Assembly (NCBI GenBank): GCA_951640165.1
Contig: OX621250.1
Location: forward strand, 3,410,001 to 3,474,000
DNA: 64,000 nucleotides
DNA from: Pseudoips prasinana
Lineage: Eukaryota; Arthropoda; Insecta; Lepidoptera; Nolidae
Direction of reading: 5' to 3'
Shown one piece after another: positions 1 to 10,394 of this stretch. The notes below the pieces were generated by a model, which was given only the letters and a program-made list of their open reading frames with translations, searched no databases and had not been told where the DNA came from. The first letter of the stretch is position 1, and the number at the start of each line of letters is the position of its first letter. Made by a program: the position numbers and the translations under genes.

Positions 1-165
1 CTGTCATCTGATCCCACACTTAACGTAGCTTGTACTATGGTACCCAGACAACTAATAAACATACTAATATATATTTTTAAATCCATAAATATTATAGATA
101 AATTACACCCAGTCGCAGAATCAATAATCGTGTTCATCACATAAATGTTTGTCCTTGGCAGGGAT
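1..165 (-). repeat. tRNA-derived SINE remnant (SINE-B type)
   Basis: Read on the minus strand this carries a degenerate tRNA-like B box (seen on the plus strand as gggatcgaaac near 161-171), then the family's body and the tail motif 'taagtgtgggatcagatg'. The same body and tail occur in minus-strand copies at 13835-13975 and 46725-46830. Diverged and probably cut by the window edge. Confidence 0.5.
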
Positions 166-187
166 CGAAACAATGATCTAATTATAA

Positions 188-294
188 TAATAATATATAA
201 GTATGTATATCGTCGCCTGGTACCCATAGTACAAGCTTTGCATAGTTTGGGGCTAGGATGATCTGTGTGACATTGTCCCTAGATATTATTATTA
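188..294 (+). repeat. tRNA-derived SINE (SINE-A), 3' half
   Basis: Contains the SINE-A body 'gtatatcgtcgcctggtacc' and the conserved end 'gtgacattgtccctagatat', matching full copies at 33263-33506, 35520-35752 and 62994-63236. The tRNA-like head is missing, so this is a 5'-truncated copy abutting an oppositely oriented SINE-B remnant. Confidence 0.75.
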
Positions 295-602
295 TCTCTG
301 GCTTAGCTGTCAGGTTCATTATTCGCTAGACCAATAAGGCAGTTATTTATTTATTTTTATTTATTATTTTTGTTGTGATCTAATAACAATTCTATACAAC
401 ACAATTGAGTTAGCACTAAGAGCAACGCTTTCTGCTTCACTCTCCAAGCTTCACCATCAAGTCATCCGAATCACGCCTATAACTCCTCAAAATATCTCCA
501 TGGTTGAATTGTATCCATTATTTAGAGGAGTGTACTATAGAAGTTACGCTTGACAGGCGGGTTGGCGATCGCATTATTAAAAGATTAAGTTAAAACTATT
601 TT
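295..602. other. unassigned AT-rich stretch
   Basis: No reading frame or RNA gene is recognised. The stretch gcttgacaggcgggttggcg at 548-567 resembles one at 33068-33087, so part of it belongs to an old dispersed repeat. Confidence 0.4.
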
Positions 603-2394
603 TATCTCTTGATCTTGTGATGTCCTATTTATCGGGGCGACAACAGATGGTTTCGATAGGCGGTGTCACTTCGGCACGTCATCTTGTGAAAATGGGGGTG
701 CCCCAGGGGTCTATATTGGGCCCATTTTTATTTCTAGTTTATATAAATGATCTCCCTTATCTGGTAGAGAAAGTATCAGAGATAGTCTTGTTCGCTGATG
801 ATACGTCGCTCATATTTAAAGTAAATAGAAAGGATAAAGATCTTATTGAGCATAATAAAACACTCAGCTTTATATCAGAATGGTTTTCGGCAAATAATCT
901 CTTGTTAAATGCAGGGAAAACTAAATGCATCAGGTTCTCATTGCCGAATGTGACTCAAATTGTACCAACAGTTGCACTTAATGCGAAAATATTAGATCTA
1001 GTCCCATCGACCGTATTTTTAGGATTGACACTTGATTCAAAATTGCAATGGAGTCCTCAGATTGAAAAGTTAGCAGGTAAATTAAGTTCGGCTTCCTATG
1101 CTGTCTGGAAAATAAGGCAATTGTCAGATGAACAAACTGCTAGATTAGTGTATTTCGCGTACTTTCATAGCATTATGTCGTATGGCATTCTGCTGTGGGG
1201 TTCGGCGGCTGACATAGGTACTATTTTTGTATTGCAGAAAAGAGCAGTCAGAGCCATTTATGGTTTAGGCAGTCGCGATTCTTTGCGAAATTTGTTTAAA
1301 GAAATAAATATACTTACTGTGCCATCGGAATATATGTATCAGCATATAATGTTTGTTAGAAAAAATATTCATAATTATAAAAAGAAAAGTGAACTGCATA
1401 ATATAAATACTAGGAATAAAAACAAACTAGCCATGCCAGGCTTTAGAGTAAGCAAAACTAATAAATCATTTTTAGGAAATTGTATTAGGTTTTATAACAA
1501 GCTTCCTACTCAAATTACTGATCTGCCTGACACAAGTTTTAAAACACATATTAAACGTGTACTTATGGCTAGGGGTTATTACACCACTAAAGAGTACATC
1601 GATGACAAAGACGTCTGGCTCTCACTTCCTACCTGCACATTGCTCGCTGGCGATCTTGTAGCCATATAGACATGACTGATCTGCTGTGTTACGTGAACTA
1701 TCTGTAAATGATTGCTATCATATACTTAATTTAAAATTATTGACTCTGTCTCAAAATGAATAATGTTATTGTTTCGAAGTTTTTCTTTTGTATACCTAAA
1801 TATAATCTAAAATAATAAGCATTCAGACAACCGATCGAGCATATATTGTGTTTGCCTACTAAATAATTACTCTAATTGGACCAAATCCCGTGTTCATGCC
1901 CGCTTGAGTATGTTTCGCCGGACCGTCTCAACTGGGTCGTGTTGAAACCGGTAGTAGATGAACCCACTGAGTTTGTTTCGCTGGGTCTTCTCAGTTGGGG
2001 CGCATTGGATCCGGTGGTAGCATTAAAGCGCGACCGTCGTTATTAACACAAGGTCCGTCATAATAATAATACCTTTAATATAGACAGAACCATTGACAAT
2101 ATGTAGTAAAAATATTAGACTTAAACTAGATAATTAAACATAATCTCTTGACAATAACTTGATACGAGCTAGCTAAATATCATTTCTGTAATAAAATAAA
2201 TTTTATAAATGTTTTCATACAAGATGTACCTAAATATCTATGTTACTAGAAATAATATCTTATGTATACAACTATATTACTACAAACATGTTCTGACTAT
2301 TTACAAGCGCTTTTTTAAAGTCTACGTGAATAAAAACCTTTTTTATTTTATTTATTTATTTACACGATTGCATTTAAACTTTGTAAATTTATAG
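603..2394 (+). mobile_element. 5'-truncated Jockey-type non-LTR retrotransposon, copy 1
   Basis: The sequence becomes nearly identical to the minus-strand copy at 60160-53820 from about 604 ('atctcttgatcttgtgatg') onward. It contains the C-terminal RT half, about 725 bp of 3' UTR, and ends in an ATTT-rich tail after 'gtgaataaaaacctttttta'. 5' truncation is usual for target-primed reverse transcription. No clear target-site duplication was found. Confidence 0.9.
617..1669 (+). pseudogene. Jockey-type LINE reverse transcriptase, C-terminal part
   Basis: 350 codons open without interruption. The frame enters inside the RT domain just before the GVPQGSILGPFLF block (about residues 28-40) and includes the catalytic FADDTSLIF block (about residues 59-67). 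A typical LINE thumb and C-terminal region follows (ILLWGSAADIG; YNKLPTQITDLPDTSFK). The endonuclease and RT palm motifs A and B upstream are absent, so it cannot encode an active protein by itself. Against the copy at 58384-59493 plus 54506-54831 I see only a few substitutions (for example V/I, L/P, S/G, M/I and H/N), indicating a young pair. The listed start is only the first ATG after truncation. The Jockey-superfamily label rests on RT motif style and is inferred. Confidence 0.9.
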
Positions 2395-3145
2395 AGGAGG
2401 AAAAAAAGAGTGCGGTACATGGTGTCAACAATTATTAATATGTCATAGACATAGGATATCATTTCAATAATATCTTAAAAAGCACCCCAATCTTTAAAAA
2501 AGAAAACATTTTTTCTTATTCAAAACTGACACCACCTTAAAACAAAAATACCATTTCTTTATTTTTGTATCCTGAGTTCAAATATATTTTTTTTATTTTT
2601 TTTATATTTCTTCATTTCTGAGGAAAAAAATTAAAACTAAAAAAGGTGTGATGACGTCACTTATACGGCGGACGAGGTAGTTTTCTTTGCCTTAGCATTC
2701 CAATGTTTTAAACAAAACATTAATGTCAAACAAGACATGTCAAATTGACAATTTTCACTCACGGTTTTAAATTTTGAGACTTTCATGGGGATTTAATGAA
2801 AAATAAAAAGGATAATAACACTGGAAACGTATTTAATATTGATGATTTTAATTTAACTTGAAATTGAAAACATTAAACAAACGTAAACAAGTTTAGCCAC
2901 CAGTAGTTTGACAAGACAGTGATATTTTTTTGACGGGTTACATTAAAGCAAAGATCGATAATTATTCCACCGTATGTATGACGTCATTTGCCGCTTACGT
3001 CTTTTTAGAATACATCGAATTTCAAAGTTGAAAATATGAACGAATAGTTCATAATTTCGCAAAAAGGAAAAATATGGGTGCCGTAGTTTTGGATTTACTT
3101 TTAAATAACGCAATAATACATGCCAGTTAAAAATATGAAATGTTG
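2395..3145. other. unassigned AT-rich stretch with possible MITE
   Basis: No gene is seen. Two imperfect inverted arms, 2651-2670 and 2968-2987 (16 of 20 positions pair, each with TGACGTCA), may bound a non-autonomous DNA element of about 340 bp. Confidence 0.35.
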
Positions 3146-3146
3146 T

Positions 3147-3214
3147 CAGATCTTTGGGAGAGGCCTTTGTCCAGCCGTGGACGTCTTTTGGCTGATATTA
3201 TGATGATGATGATG
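3147..3214 (+). repeat. RTE-type LINE 3' tail
   Basis: Carries the family tail 'aggcctttgtccagccgtgg' followed by 'ggctgatat' and an ATG/GAT trinucleotide run. The same tail closes the longer fragments at 51270-51512 and 52500-52760, whose upstream part translates as RTE reverse transcriptase C-terminus. Confidence 0.75.
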
Positions 3215-4720
3215 GATGTTTTTTAGACTTTTCTTAATTAAAATTAGTTTCTATTTTTTACTTTGTTTTTCTACATAAAGCGTGTGTGTGTTGACTATTA
3301 TTTATTACATAAAAATCCCCTCGCCAAAAGTTTGACTGTTGCGGGATATATGCAGTCTGGCGGCACTCACTGCTCTTTTTCCGTATAAATAAGGCTTATA
3401 TGAGCTGAGTGGTTTTAAAATGAATCATCACACAACTAGAAGAAAGAAGAATGTAGAAGCATTACTTATTTTCATCACCAAATTTGTTACAGTAAATGTC
3501 GCAGTATTTTTGCGAGGCCAGAGCGCTCCACAAAAAGATACGATCTAATCACAAGCGGAAATCACACGGGACAGTAAGATCGACAGCCTAATTAAGCCCT
3601 AATGGATGCTTAAGGCTTCTCGCTAACGATACGACTTTTCACTAGATAGAAGGCTGCGCTCCTTTTTCGGGAAATAATGAACGGCAAAATGTATAATTGC
3701 CACTCTTTATCTTGAGTATATTTGGTGAGCTATCTGAAGTGTATTTAATTGTGGATATTTATCCCCAGGGTTCGATCACAGTGTTATTGGGGTTCTTTAG
3801 TATTATATCAAAGTAATATACTCTCGTGTTGTGGTGAGCACTTAGCTTCTGGTCCTAATTCTGAACGGCTTTCAAACGCCGGGTTCACGCAGCGCCAATG
3901 CAACGTTTTTTCGAACAAGTACAATGTACACCGCAACCCCCTCGACTCTTTGTGGCCTCCAGCGTACCCACCATTTCCACAATGTATGTATGTAAGCCTA
4001 CGTTGAATAGCTGCTGTGCGCTGGCGCGTCGAGGTACCACTTCACCAGCGCCGCATTGACGTTTAGTAGCCGCTGGCAAGACGACGTCGCTCAAAAGACC
4101 CTACCGTAGGAGGTCTTTAAGCCTCTTTAGATCTTATACCGGTGCTCAGTAAATAAGTATATGGGCCACCTGAATGTAAACGGTGATTGTAATCCATGGA
4201 AGCTGCTATCAGTCGCATGCTGACTTTAGTACTTTTTTCAAAGGGCCCCATTTTTTAGGCTCTTGTGTTAATCCTTTACAGTTACCTCATTCCAAAGCCT
4301 CAGCGTATTTCCGGTGCCGATAGTCAGTCTTCATTAAAACTGGTGAGAACATCATAAATGTTTCCTATTTCAGGTGACTCGTCTCCACAACTGCATAGTG
4401 GTTTTCCCAATTCTTGATACTCAGAGTTTATTTAAACAGGCTACGGGACGTTAGTAGTCTTCGATTAGGCAGCCAGTTTTAATAGAGACTAACCACCTAC
4501 ACATAACATAGATAGTAGGTATGCTATCCGTAGCCAGAGCGTAAAAATAATTATACAAATATCTCTATACTGTCTACATACGCGCCTATCTACATATATG
4601 ATCTATGTATGAATACTTCAGTTCCAACAAGCGGGCTTGGAGAGTTCACTTACCTATAATAAATTGAGTACCTAACTGGTGAGTTAGGTACTCAATTTTA
4701 ATGTGTCTCTAACATCACCA
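3215..4720. other. unassigned stretch
   Basis: I recognise no gene or known repeat. Short open frames around 3749-4094 overlap on both strands and show no motif. A perfect 16-bp inverted repeat sits at 4661-4676 and 4683-4698 around a 6-nt spacer. Confidence 0.4.
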
Positions 4721-4721
4721 A

Positions 4722-4812
4722 ATTCTTCATCATCATCAAATCAGCCAAAAGGCGTCAACTGCTGAACAAAGGCCTCTAAAATTTACGGTCTTACGCCACC
4801 CGCTTCAATTCT
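4722..4812 (-). repeat. RTE-type LINE 3' tail
   Basis: Minus-strand copy of the tail: on the plus strand a catcatcat run, then 'cagccaaaaggcgtcaactg' and 'aaaggcctc'. Diverged from the better preserved copy at 8072-8372. Confidence 0.6.
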
Positions 4813-5194
4813 TCATATAGATAGTAAAATCCCACAGCTAAAAACTTTACATTCAATATTTATTATTATACTTCGATAATATGAAGCATAATAATAAAAT
4901 ATGAAATGATTCAGAAACACCGTAACATTATCAAAGCCAAATAACAATAACGATATCTGAGTTTGCCGTGATCCCTTTTCTGTTCCAAAATACATACCTC
5001 GAAGGGTCTTATAAAAAGAAAACATTTTTACTTCGTAAAGTAATTACCCAAGATTTTGTCTGTTTAACTTGAAATACTTAAATTAGGAGGGTTTCAGACA
5101 AGGATAAACTCGTAAGCAGATTTAGGAAGGCACAACTTGAATGATGTTTTATGACTCTTTTGTAAGTAGGTATTTAGTAAAAATATTTTTAATT

Positions 5195-5300
5195 TTATAC
5201 AATAGCAAGGTAAACGGGGAAATGGGTCACCTGATGGTTAGTGATCACCGCCACCCATGGACCTTGCCACACCAAATTATGTAATCGTTGCTGCTGTAAA
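5195..5300 (-). repeat. LINE-tail SINE-like repeat, fragment
   Basis: The plus strand reads 'gggtcacctgatggttagtg' and 'atcaccgccacccatgg', the signature shared with 18755-18870, 31421-31712, 37821-38126, 46825-47130 and the LINE fragment at 44690-45180. Only the tail-proximal part remains. The flanks (4813-5194 and 5301-5571) show nothing recognisable. Confidence 0.65.
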
Positions 5301-5571
5301 GATTGTCATTTCTTTTAAACACAGACCATAAGTTTTAACAGACTTGAAAATGTTCCTGTTCCTTTTACAAGTCAACAGATACTACGATAGATAGATACGA
5401 GGCAAAGTTAAAATATATTTACAGTTTAAAAAGACCTGCATTTGAATTGTTATTTGTTCGGTGACTGACTTCAATAATATTTTTTTAATTTGATGGCTAA
5501 TGCTTACATCTCCGTTCGTTGTATTGTTTTAATAATGTAGTAATAATGCAGTAGAAGAAGGCCAGAAGTAT

Positions 5572-5720
5572 CCTAAACCGGCGACCATGTATGAAGAATA
5601 TAATGACAGTAAATGAGGCAAAAGATGTGTGCAAAGATAGTGATAAATGAAATATGTTGTCTCTGCCTACCCCTCTGGGGAACAGGCGTGAGTCTATGTA
5701 CATATTATGTATGTATGTAA
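5572..5720 (+). repeat. LINE 3' end ([12 protein letters not shown]), fragment
   Basis: Translates, with breaks, as the C-terminal tail of the reverse transcriptase seen better at 46330-46611: EAK-VCKD followed by SAYPSG. It ends at a TGA and a TATG-rich tail. 5'-truncated and diverged. Confidence 0.7.
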
Positions 5721-6415
5721 TGCAGTAAATATAATGTCCTCTCGGTTAAATTTGGGTAATGATAGCCAGACTTAAATAACACTCTAGGAGTAGGGCAAAC
5801 AAGACTGTGTGGAGTCGGTTTTGCAGCGATTCGATTATGTCAAGAAATTTGATACCACAACATATTGACATTTTATGCACTATTTTAATTTATTTTTGAA
5901 AATATTACCAAGTATCCGTCTATAATATTTGTGACCAAAATTCAGTAAAATGTTATTTTGGTGTAGTGAAAATATAGCAAATACCGCATTTGGAAAATGA
6001 AAAAAGTTCAAAAAAGGCGCCAATAGCAAAAAGTTATTTTCTAAATCGGTGAGAAATTAAAATCGGTAAAATAATACCTATGACACATGATACTTATATT
6101 AAAATATGTCAAATAATGCATATAGCAATAGAGACGTCGGTCAATAGTTTTCAGTAAAATGAAAATCGAACAAAAATAAATCGGTAAAGTGTACGGTTCC
6201 CGACCCTGCAACAAAAAAAAATCGTGCTCAGATTATGCAGCCATAGCTGTTATGCCGCTCAGTGCTACTCAAGCCAGTTATTTTTGATAAGATTATTAAA
6301 CAAACAACTATTAATACGATTAAAAAAATCCTTCCCTATTTAGTCTGGGTTAGATCAATAATCACTGATATTCAAAATCATATTTTATACTATTCATTAT
6401 ATAATAAAAAAGGAT
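5721..6415. other. unassigned AT-rich stretch
   Basis: No reading frame, RNA gene or repeat family recognised. Confidence 0.4.
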
Positions 6416-6416
6416 A

Positions 6417-6508
6417 GCGCAAGACCGGCAATTGTGGAGATCTTTGGGGGAGGCCTTTGTCCAGCAGTGGACGTCTTTCGGCTGATATGATGATGATGAT
6501 GATGATGA
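6417..6508 (+). repeat. RTE-type LINE 3' tail
   Basis: Well-preserved tail: 'gcgcaagaccggcaattgtg', 'gggaggcctttgtccagcag', 'ggctgatatgatgatg', ending in a long ATG run. The first words correspond to the codons AQDRQLW of the RT terminus. Confidence 0.8.
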
Positions 6509-6558
6509 TTATATAATAAACCTATCTATCTATCTCAGGTAAAAAGGGGAATATTTTG

Positions 6559-6770
6559 CATCAGTCGCGCAGTGGTTAAACGTGTCACCTCGCTACTACT
6601 TGGCGTTCTAGTGTTTTGGGTTGGATTCCCGCACAGGACATTTATTTGTGTGATATTGTTATGTATTCATAAGTATTTGTTCTGACTCTGGGTATGCTTT
6701 GTCTGTAAATTGCTTGTGTATAAAGTCCCCCTTGATACTGGGAGTTTTTCCTTAGTGTGGGTACCCTTTT
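6559..6770 (+). repeat. tRNA-derived SINE (SINE-B type)
   Basis: The head 'cgcgcagtggttaaacgtg' resembles an A box, and 'gggttggattcccgcacagg' a B box with T-arm. It is followed by the body 'tttgtgtgatattgtt'. The same arrangement occurs at 38935-39135 and 46180-46312. 6771-7380 shows nothing I can assign. Confidence 0.65.
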
Positions 6771-7380
6771 GTCAGAGTTGTTCAAGTCACCCAGTAGACA
6801 TGTAACAGGTGTTAACCCACTTTAGAAGCTTACTTATCGACGGATCACAATGATTAGAACTAGTACAGATACCGAGTACTTTGGTGGTCAACTATCTTTA
6901 GACTGACCGCATGCCAAGGTGCGGAAACTCACCAAACACTGCCAGACTGGCGAGATTAATTGGCTATGATCGCGTCATTTACACTAGTGTAACTGCCTAT
7001 AGTACCTACTCTTAGATTTAAGTAGAAAATATCTTACTTAATCTTATAATATTTTCTGTTGTCTCTCTCTATTTTGTACATAATTGTACCACACAATATT
7101 TAACAAGGCTCCATGGACTTAAGAAGAGATTATCGTTCGGAGTAATTGTTATTCCTATAAAAATACTTAGAAGTAAGTAAAGCACTTAGACTCACCACAT
7201 TAGAGGCCCAAATACTTCCTGCCACTTTCCTAATAATCCACATACTAATTATCATCCACCTAATTTGCTCGAACTGTGTATATTACCACTAACAAAAACT
7301 GTAAGCTCTATTCGCAGTACCTACTAATGCAAGAAGGATACGTACCTACTACGTTAAATAGTATATACTGTACAATAGGT

Positions 7381-7962
7381 ATTCGAAATACACTGTTTGT
7401 GGCGCAGTTGCGGTGCCAAACTGGCAGAAGCCAGCAATTAGGGAGGACAATCTAGAACCCTCCTAGGGTACGTGTCCCGACCATCTGGGACATGGCGCAA
7501 AAGGGGAACACTGGAGCAGCATACCCACGTCACCGGGGCTCCCGCCATCAGGCGCCAAGAGAAGTACCTACACGCCAGGTTAGGTTTAGCCGGGGCGAGT
7601 CCAACTTACCCACCCGCAGGCACTCATTGCGGGTAGCAGGCCTAGAAATTCCAAAGAGTGAGTTGCTTGCATATTCGCGTATAAAAAGGGCGGCAGTTTT
7701 ACAAAAAAAAACCTCAAGTGACTCCCAATCCACCTCGCAGAAATAGCCGAATATTATATCTCCTCTTCAAAATTCTCAATAATCCTACATCACGTTCCTA
7801 CCGACGAGAGCGTTTCTCCTTTAGACACATTCCTGGTGCCCCTTGTAGATCACATCTTAAATCTCTCCTTAGCTTTCCGTCCCACAAAACCGATTTCCAT
7901 TCCTACTTCTACATTGACTAGGCGTTCAGGATGTGGATCTCTCTGCCGCCTGGCATACGTAA
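7381..7962. other. unassigned segment with possible LINE coding tail
   Basis: An unusually GC-rich patch (7440-7640) has an 84-codon open frame (7492-7746) without recognisable motifs. The next frame (7718-7960) reads SYRRERFSF...AFRMWISLPPG, which resembles the C-terminal end of LINE reverse transcriptases (the W-SLP word), but the match is short. I would not call a gene here. Confidence 0.3.
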
Positions 7963-8024
7963 AAATAAATAATAGTCAGAGTTTCAGATACATATGTATC
8001 TAAAACTCTGAATATTATTTATTT
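7963..8024. repeat. 62-bp near-perfect palindrome
   Basis: Centred on the perfect 16-bp palindrome agatacatatgtatct (7986-8001), symmetry extends to 7963 and 8024 with only two mismatched pairs. There is no loop, so it would extrude as a cruciform or fold as a perfect RNA hairpin. Confidence 0.9.
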
Positions 8025-8071
8025 CGGGATTCCGTTTGGAGGGTTATTAAGACGTCAGTTTTCATATTACT

Positions 8072-8372
8072 TCATCATCATCATATCAGCCGAAAGACGT
8101 CCACTGCTGGACAAAGGCCTCCCCCAAAGATCTCCACAATTGCCGGTCTTGCGCTATCCGCATCTAGCGATTTACAGCGACCCGCACAAGATCATCGGTC
8201 CATCTTGTAGGGGGCCTGCCCACGCTGCGTCTTCCGGTCCGTGGTCGCCACTCGAGAACCTTTCTGCCCCAGCCGCCGTCGGCTCTACGAGCTATGTGCC
8301 CTGCCCACTGCCACTTCAGCTTAGCAATTGTTCGGGCTATGATGGTTACTTTGGTTACATACAGACCATAGA
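8072..8372 (-). pseudogene. RTE-type LINE, RT C-terminus and 3' tail
   Basis: The minus strand carries the reverse transcriptase C-terminal block W-GHIARRADGGWGRKV-EW-PRTGRR-VGRP, then AQDRQLWRSLGEAFVQQW and the ATG-rich tail, read from 8372 down to 8072. This is the usual 5'-truncated RTE remnant: only the last hundred or so RT residues remain. Frame breaks are present, for example at the Gly/Arg-rich segment. The most complete copy of this family's tail in the window, with 51270-51512. Confidence 0.8.
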
Positions 8373-8649
8373 TAAAAATAATTGAGATTCGTCGATAAGA
8401 CGTCAGTTCTCATATACATACATACAGTAAAATCGTACGAAAAAAACCTTAACTACTGTGTTATACTGTGGCACGACCATTATATACACATGTATAATAA
8501 TATGTATTGTATAGGTATACTCACGTATCTATCGCGACGTCCGTCGTTTTACCGTCAACCCGCAGGGTCGAGGATTACGAGACCTGGAAAAAATAAAATA
8601 GAAGGTCACGGCCAACATCCACATGGTAGTAACACGTTTAATATGCTCC

Positions 8650-8835
8650 GGGAAATGCCCTTTGTTATAGTTGGCTTTATACTGTGTAGTGCCGGAACGA
8701 ATATCATCATCCTACCTTATCCCATGAGGGACGTAGAGGTCATTCCAAGGGAATATTTACGTGAGAACGGGCAGCTGGTTCGTCAATCCATCTGTCAGTT
8801 ATGGCATATGTACTATTGTGGATATTTTTTGACTT
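8650..8835 (+). repeat. dispersed repeat ('EYLRENGQ' type)
   Basis: Shares an ordered set of words (accttatcccatgaggg, cgtagaggtc, ccaagggaatattt, gaacgggcag) with 19664-19790 and 43008-43170. The class is unknown. The overlapping 151-codon frame (8382-8837) has no recognisable domain. 8373-8649 is unassigned. Confidence 0.5.
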
Positions 8836-8954
8836 AGCCCTTTGTTTGTGTCAAACAGTGGACTTTAATCATAATCAGACAAGTGATTGATAAAATATTG
8901 TGTTCATTTATGACATAGTTGCATTAAGTTGATCAAACTCCGTGTACAAAATGT

Positions 8955-9160
8955 ACACAAATGAGCATATTTTGTCGAACCGTCTCAACTGGTTCGGGTG
9001 GAAACCGATAGTAGAGGAGTTTGTTAAATGTGTTTCTCTGGGTCCTTTCGGTTGGAGTGCTTTGTATCTGGTGTTAGCAATAGAACGCGTATGACACAAG
9101 AGACACTTTTTATAGACTGAATCATCTCGACAATACGAAGATAATAATAATATAACTTTA
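8955..9160 (+). repeat. diverged Jockey-type 3' UTR fragment
   Basis: Follows the 3' UTR of copy 1 (about 1905-2100): 'ccgtctcaactgg', 'gaaaccgatagtagagg', 'ctgggtcctttcggttggag', then 'gacaatacgaagataataat'. Clearly older than the copies at 603 and 53820. Confidence 0.65.
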
Positions 9161-9213
9161 AGTATTATTAAATTTGAATTTTATAGCATTATTCGCAATG
9201 CTAAGCGTTAATC

Positions 9214-9383
9214 TAATCTCAAAAATGGGAAATCATAAATTGAATCGTCCGGTGGGTCTCGAGCCTGCACCATCTACCAATCCGGGGTAGGCGCTCTACG
9301 TTAAGCTACGATTCCCTTGCTGCTTAGTGCAGGTTCGAGACCCGCCGGACAATTAAATTAACAATTTCCCATTTTTGAGATTA
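9214..9383. repeat. tRNA-like foldback element
   Basis: Two 57-bp arms (9214-9270 and 9327-9383) pair at about 50 of 57 positions around a 56-nt loop. Both arms contain a B-box-like word (gtctcgagcctgcac and its partner gtgcaggttcgagac). On the minus strand the loop holds an A-box-like word (tagcttaacgtagagcg) and a 5-bp stem CTACC/GGTAG around a 7-nt loop. This resembles two tRNA-derived SINE heads in inverted orientation. T-stem pairing is poor, so I do not call a functional tRNA. Confidence 0.7.
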
Positions 9384-9507
9384 ACTTTCTAAAAAGTCCC
9401 TAAGTGCTTAAAGCTCACCGAATAAACGATATAAATTAGAAGAAAGATTGTCAGTAATATGTGGTAGATTATTAAAGTTCATCGGCGGTGTAAAACACCT
9501 AGGAAAG

Positions 9508-9612
9508 CGATCAGTCTAGGCAACCGCCAAAATGGTTAACTTCCGAGAATTTTCTTGCTTTGGGGGGCACTTTGGCGGCTACTGGGTGGCTTTGACAGCG
9601 CTGACCCCATGG
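9508..9612 (+). repeat. degenerate 5S-derived SINE body
   Basis: Carries 'ccgccaaaatggttaact', 'gggggcactt' and 'ggctactgggtggctt', in the same order as the bodies at 21186-21420 and 38158-38399, but the 5S-like head is largely lost. Confidence 0.45.
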
Positions 9613-9971
9613 TAAACAAAACACAAACATAGTATTAAAATTAACGAACAAATACAAAAATAGTTTCAGAGTAACATTTGTAACGCTTGCTTTAAAGCAA
9701 TTTCTTTTCTCTATGCGGCAGTCGCTGCGTTAAACGCAATACGATTGACACTTGCTTTTTTATTACCATACATTGATTTATAAGTCGTAATTGCTTTTAA
9801 GATAGTAAAAAACTGCGCATTTATCGCAATGCGTTGACGCGGTGAATGCTGCATAAAGTCGCCCGGAAATTTTCATGAAGCATTGAAACTGTCCAAATTA
9901 GTCTATGCAAGGCGTTTAATCGTTACTTTACGTGCCGCTAAGAGTCAGATAAACGCAGCGAACATATTAAA
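9613..9971. other. unassigned stretch
   Basis: No gene recognised. CGCTGCGTTAAACGC-like words near 9726 and an inverted partner near 9950 hint at a decayed terminal-inverted-repeat element, but I could not delimit it. Confidence 0.3.
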
Positions 9972-10092
9972 GAAGAGATCGCTTAAGGTGATAAGACCGC
10001 CCATTGTACCTTCTGTTCTTTATATTATATCCGATGTATTTTCTTTCCGCCTGAGCGTGTACAATAAAGAGTATTCTATTCTATCTAACAAT
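9972..10092 (+). repeat. LINE 3' UTR tail ('gatcgcttaaggtgataag' family)
   Basis: Almost the same sequence appears at 17878-18000: 'agagatcgcttaaggtgata', 'gaccgcccattgtacctt', 'tattatatccgatgtatttt', 'gtacaataaagagtattcta'. The AATAAA-like signal and tetra/pentanucleotide tail suggest a LINE 3' end. Minus-strand relatives are at 36345-36460 and 39146-39265. Confidence 0.65.
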
Positions 10093-10394
10093 GTGGTTTC
10101 GGAATCCTGTCGGGTCTTCCATGTTACTGTAGTGCATCAGGAAAGTACCCTGACACTCTTACCGATAGCTTCCAAGCTGAAGCCCAAGCTTTCATGATAC
10201 ACACATTAATTTTCCTATTATTATCTTCCTAAGTCTACTTGCAGAGATTTCTTTTGGAAAAAAGTTGTACATTCGTGCCTTTTTACCAGTCTAAAAAAAG
10301 GAATCTGGTTATAAAGTGTGTACATATCAACACCTTTACCATAAGAGAATCCAAGCCACTGGGATTTGTATTACGAATATGTGCCAATAAAAAA

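Noticed and set aside
7492..7746. 84-codon basic frame in a GC-rich patch
   Set aside because: Open on both strands, no recognisable domain, no repeat or splice evidence.
8382..8837. 151-codon open frame as a gene
   Set aside because: Cysteine-, tyrosine- and isoleucine-rich random composition, ends in a dispersed repeat, no motif.
9883..10197. 104-codon open frame
   Set aside because: More than half of it is translated LINE 3' UTR repeated almost exactly at 17878-18000 in non-coding context.
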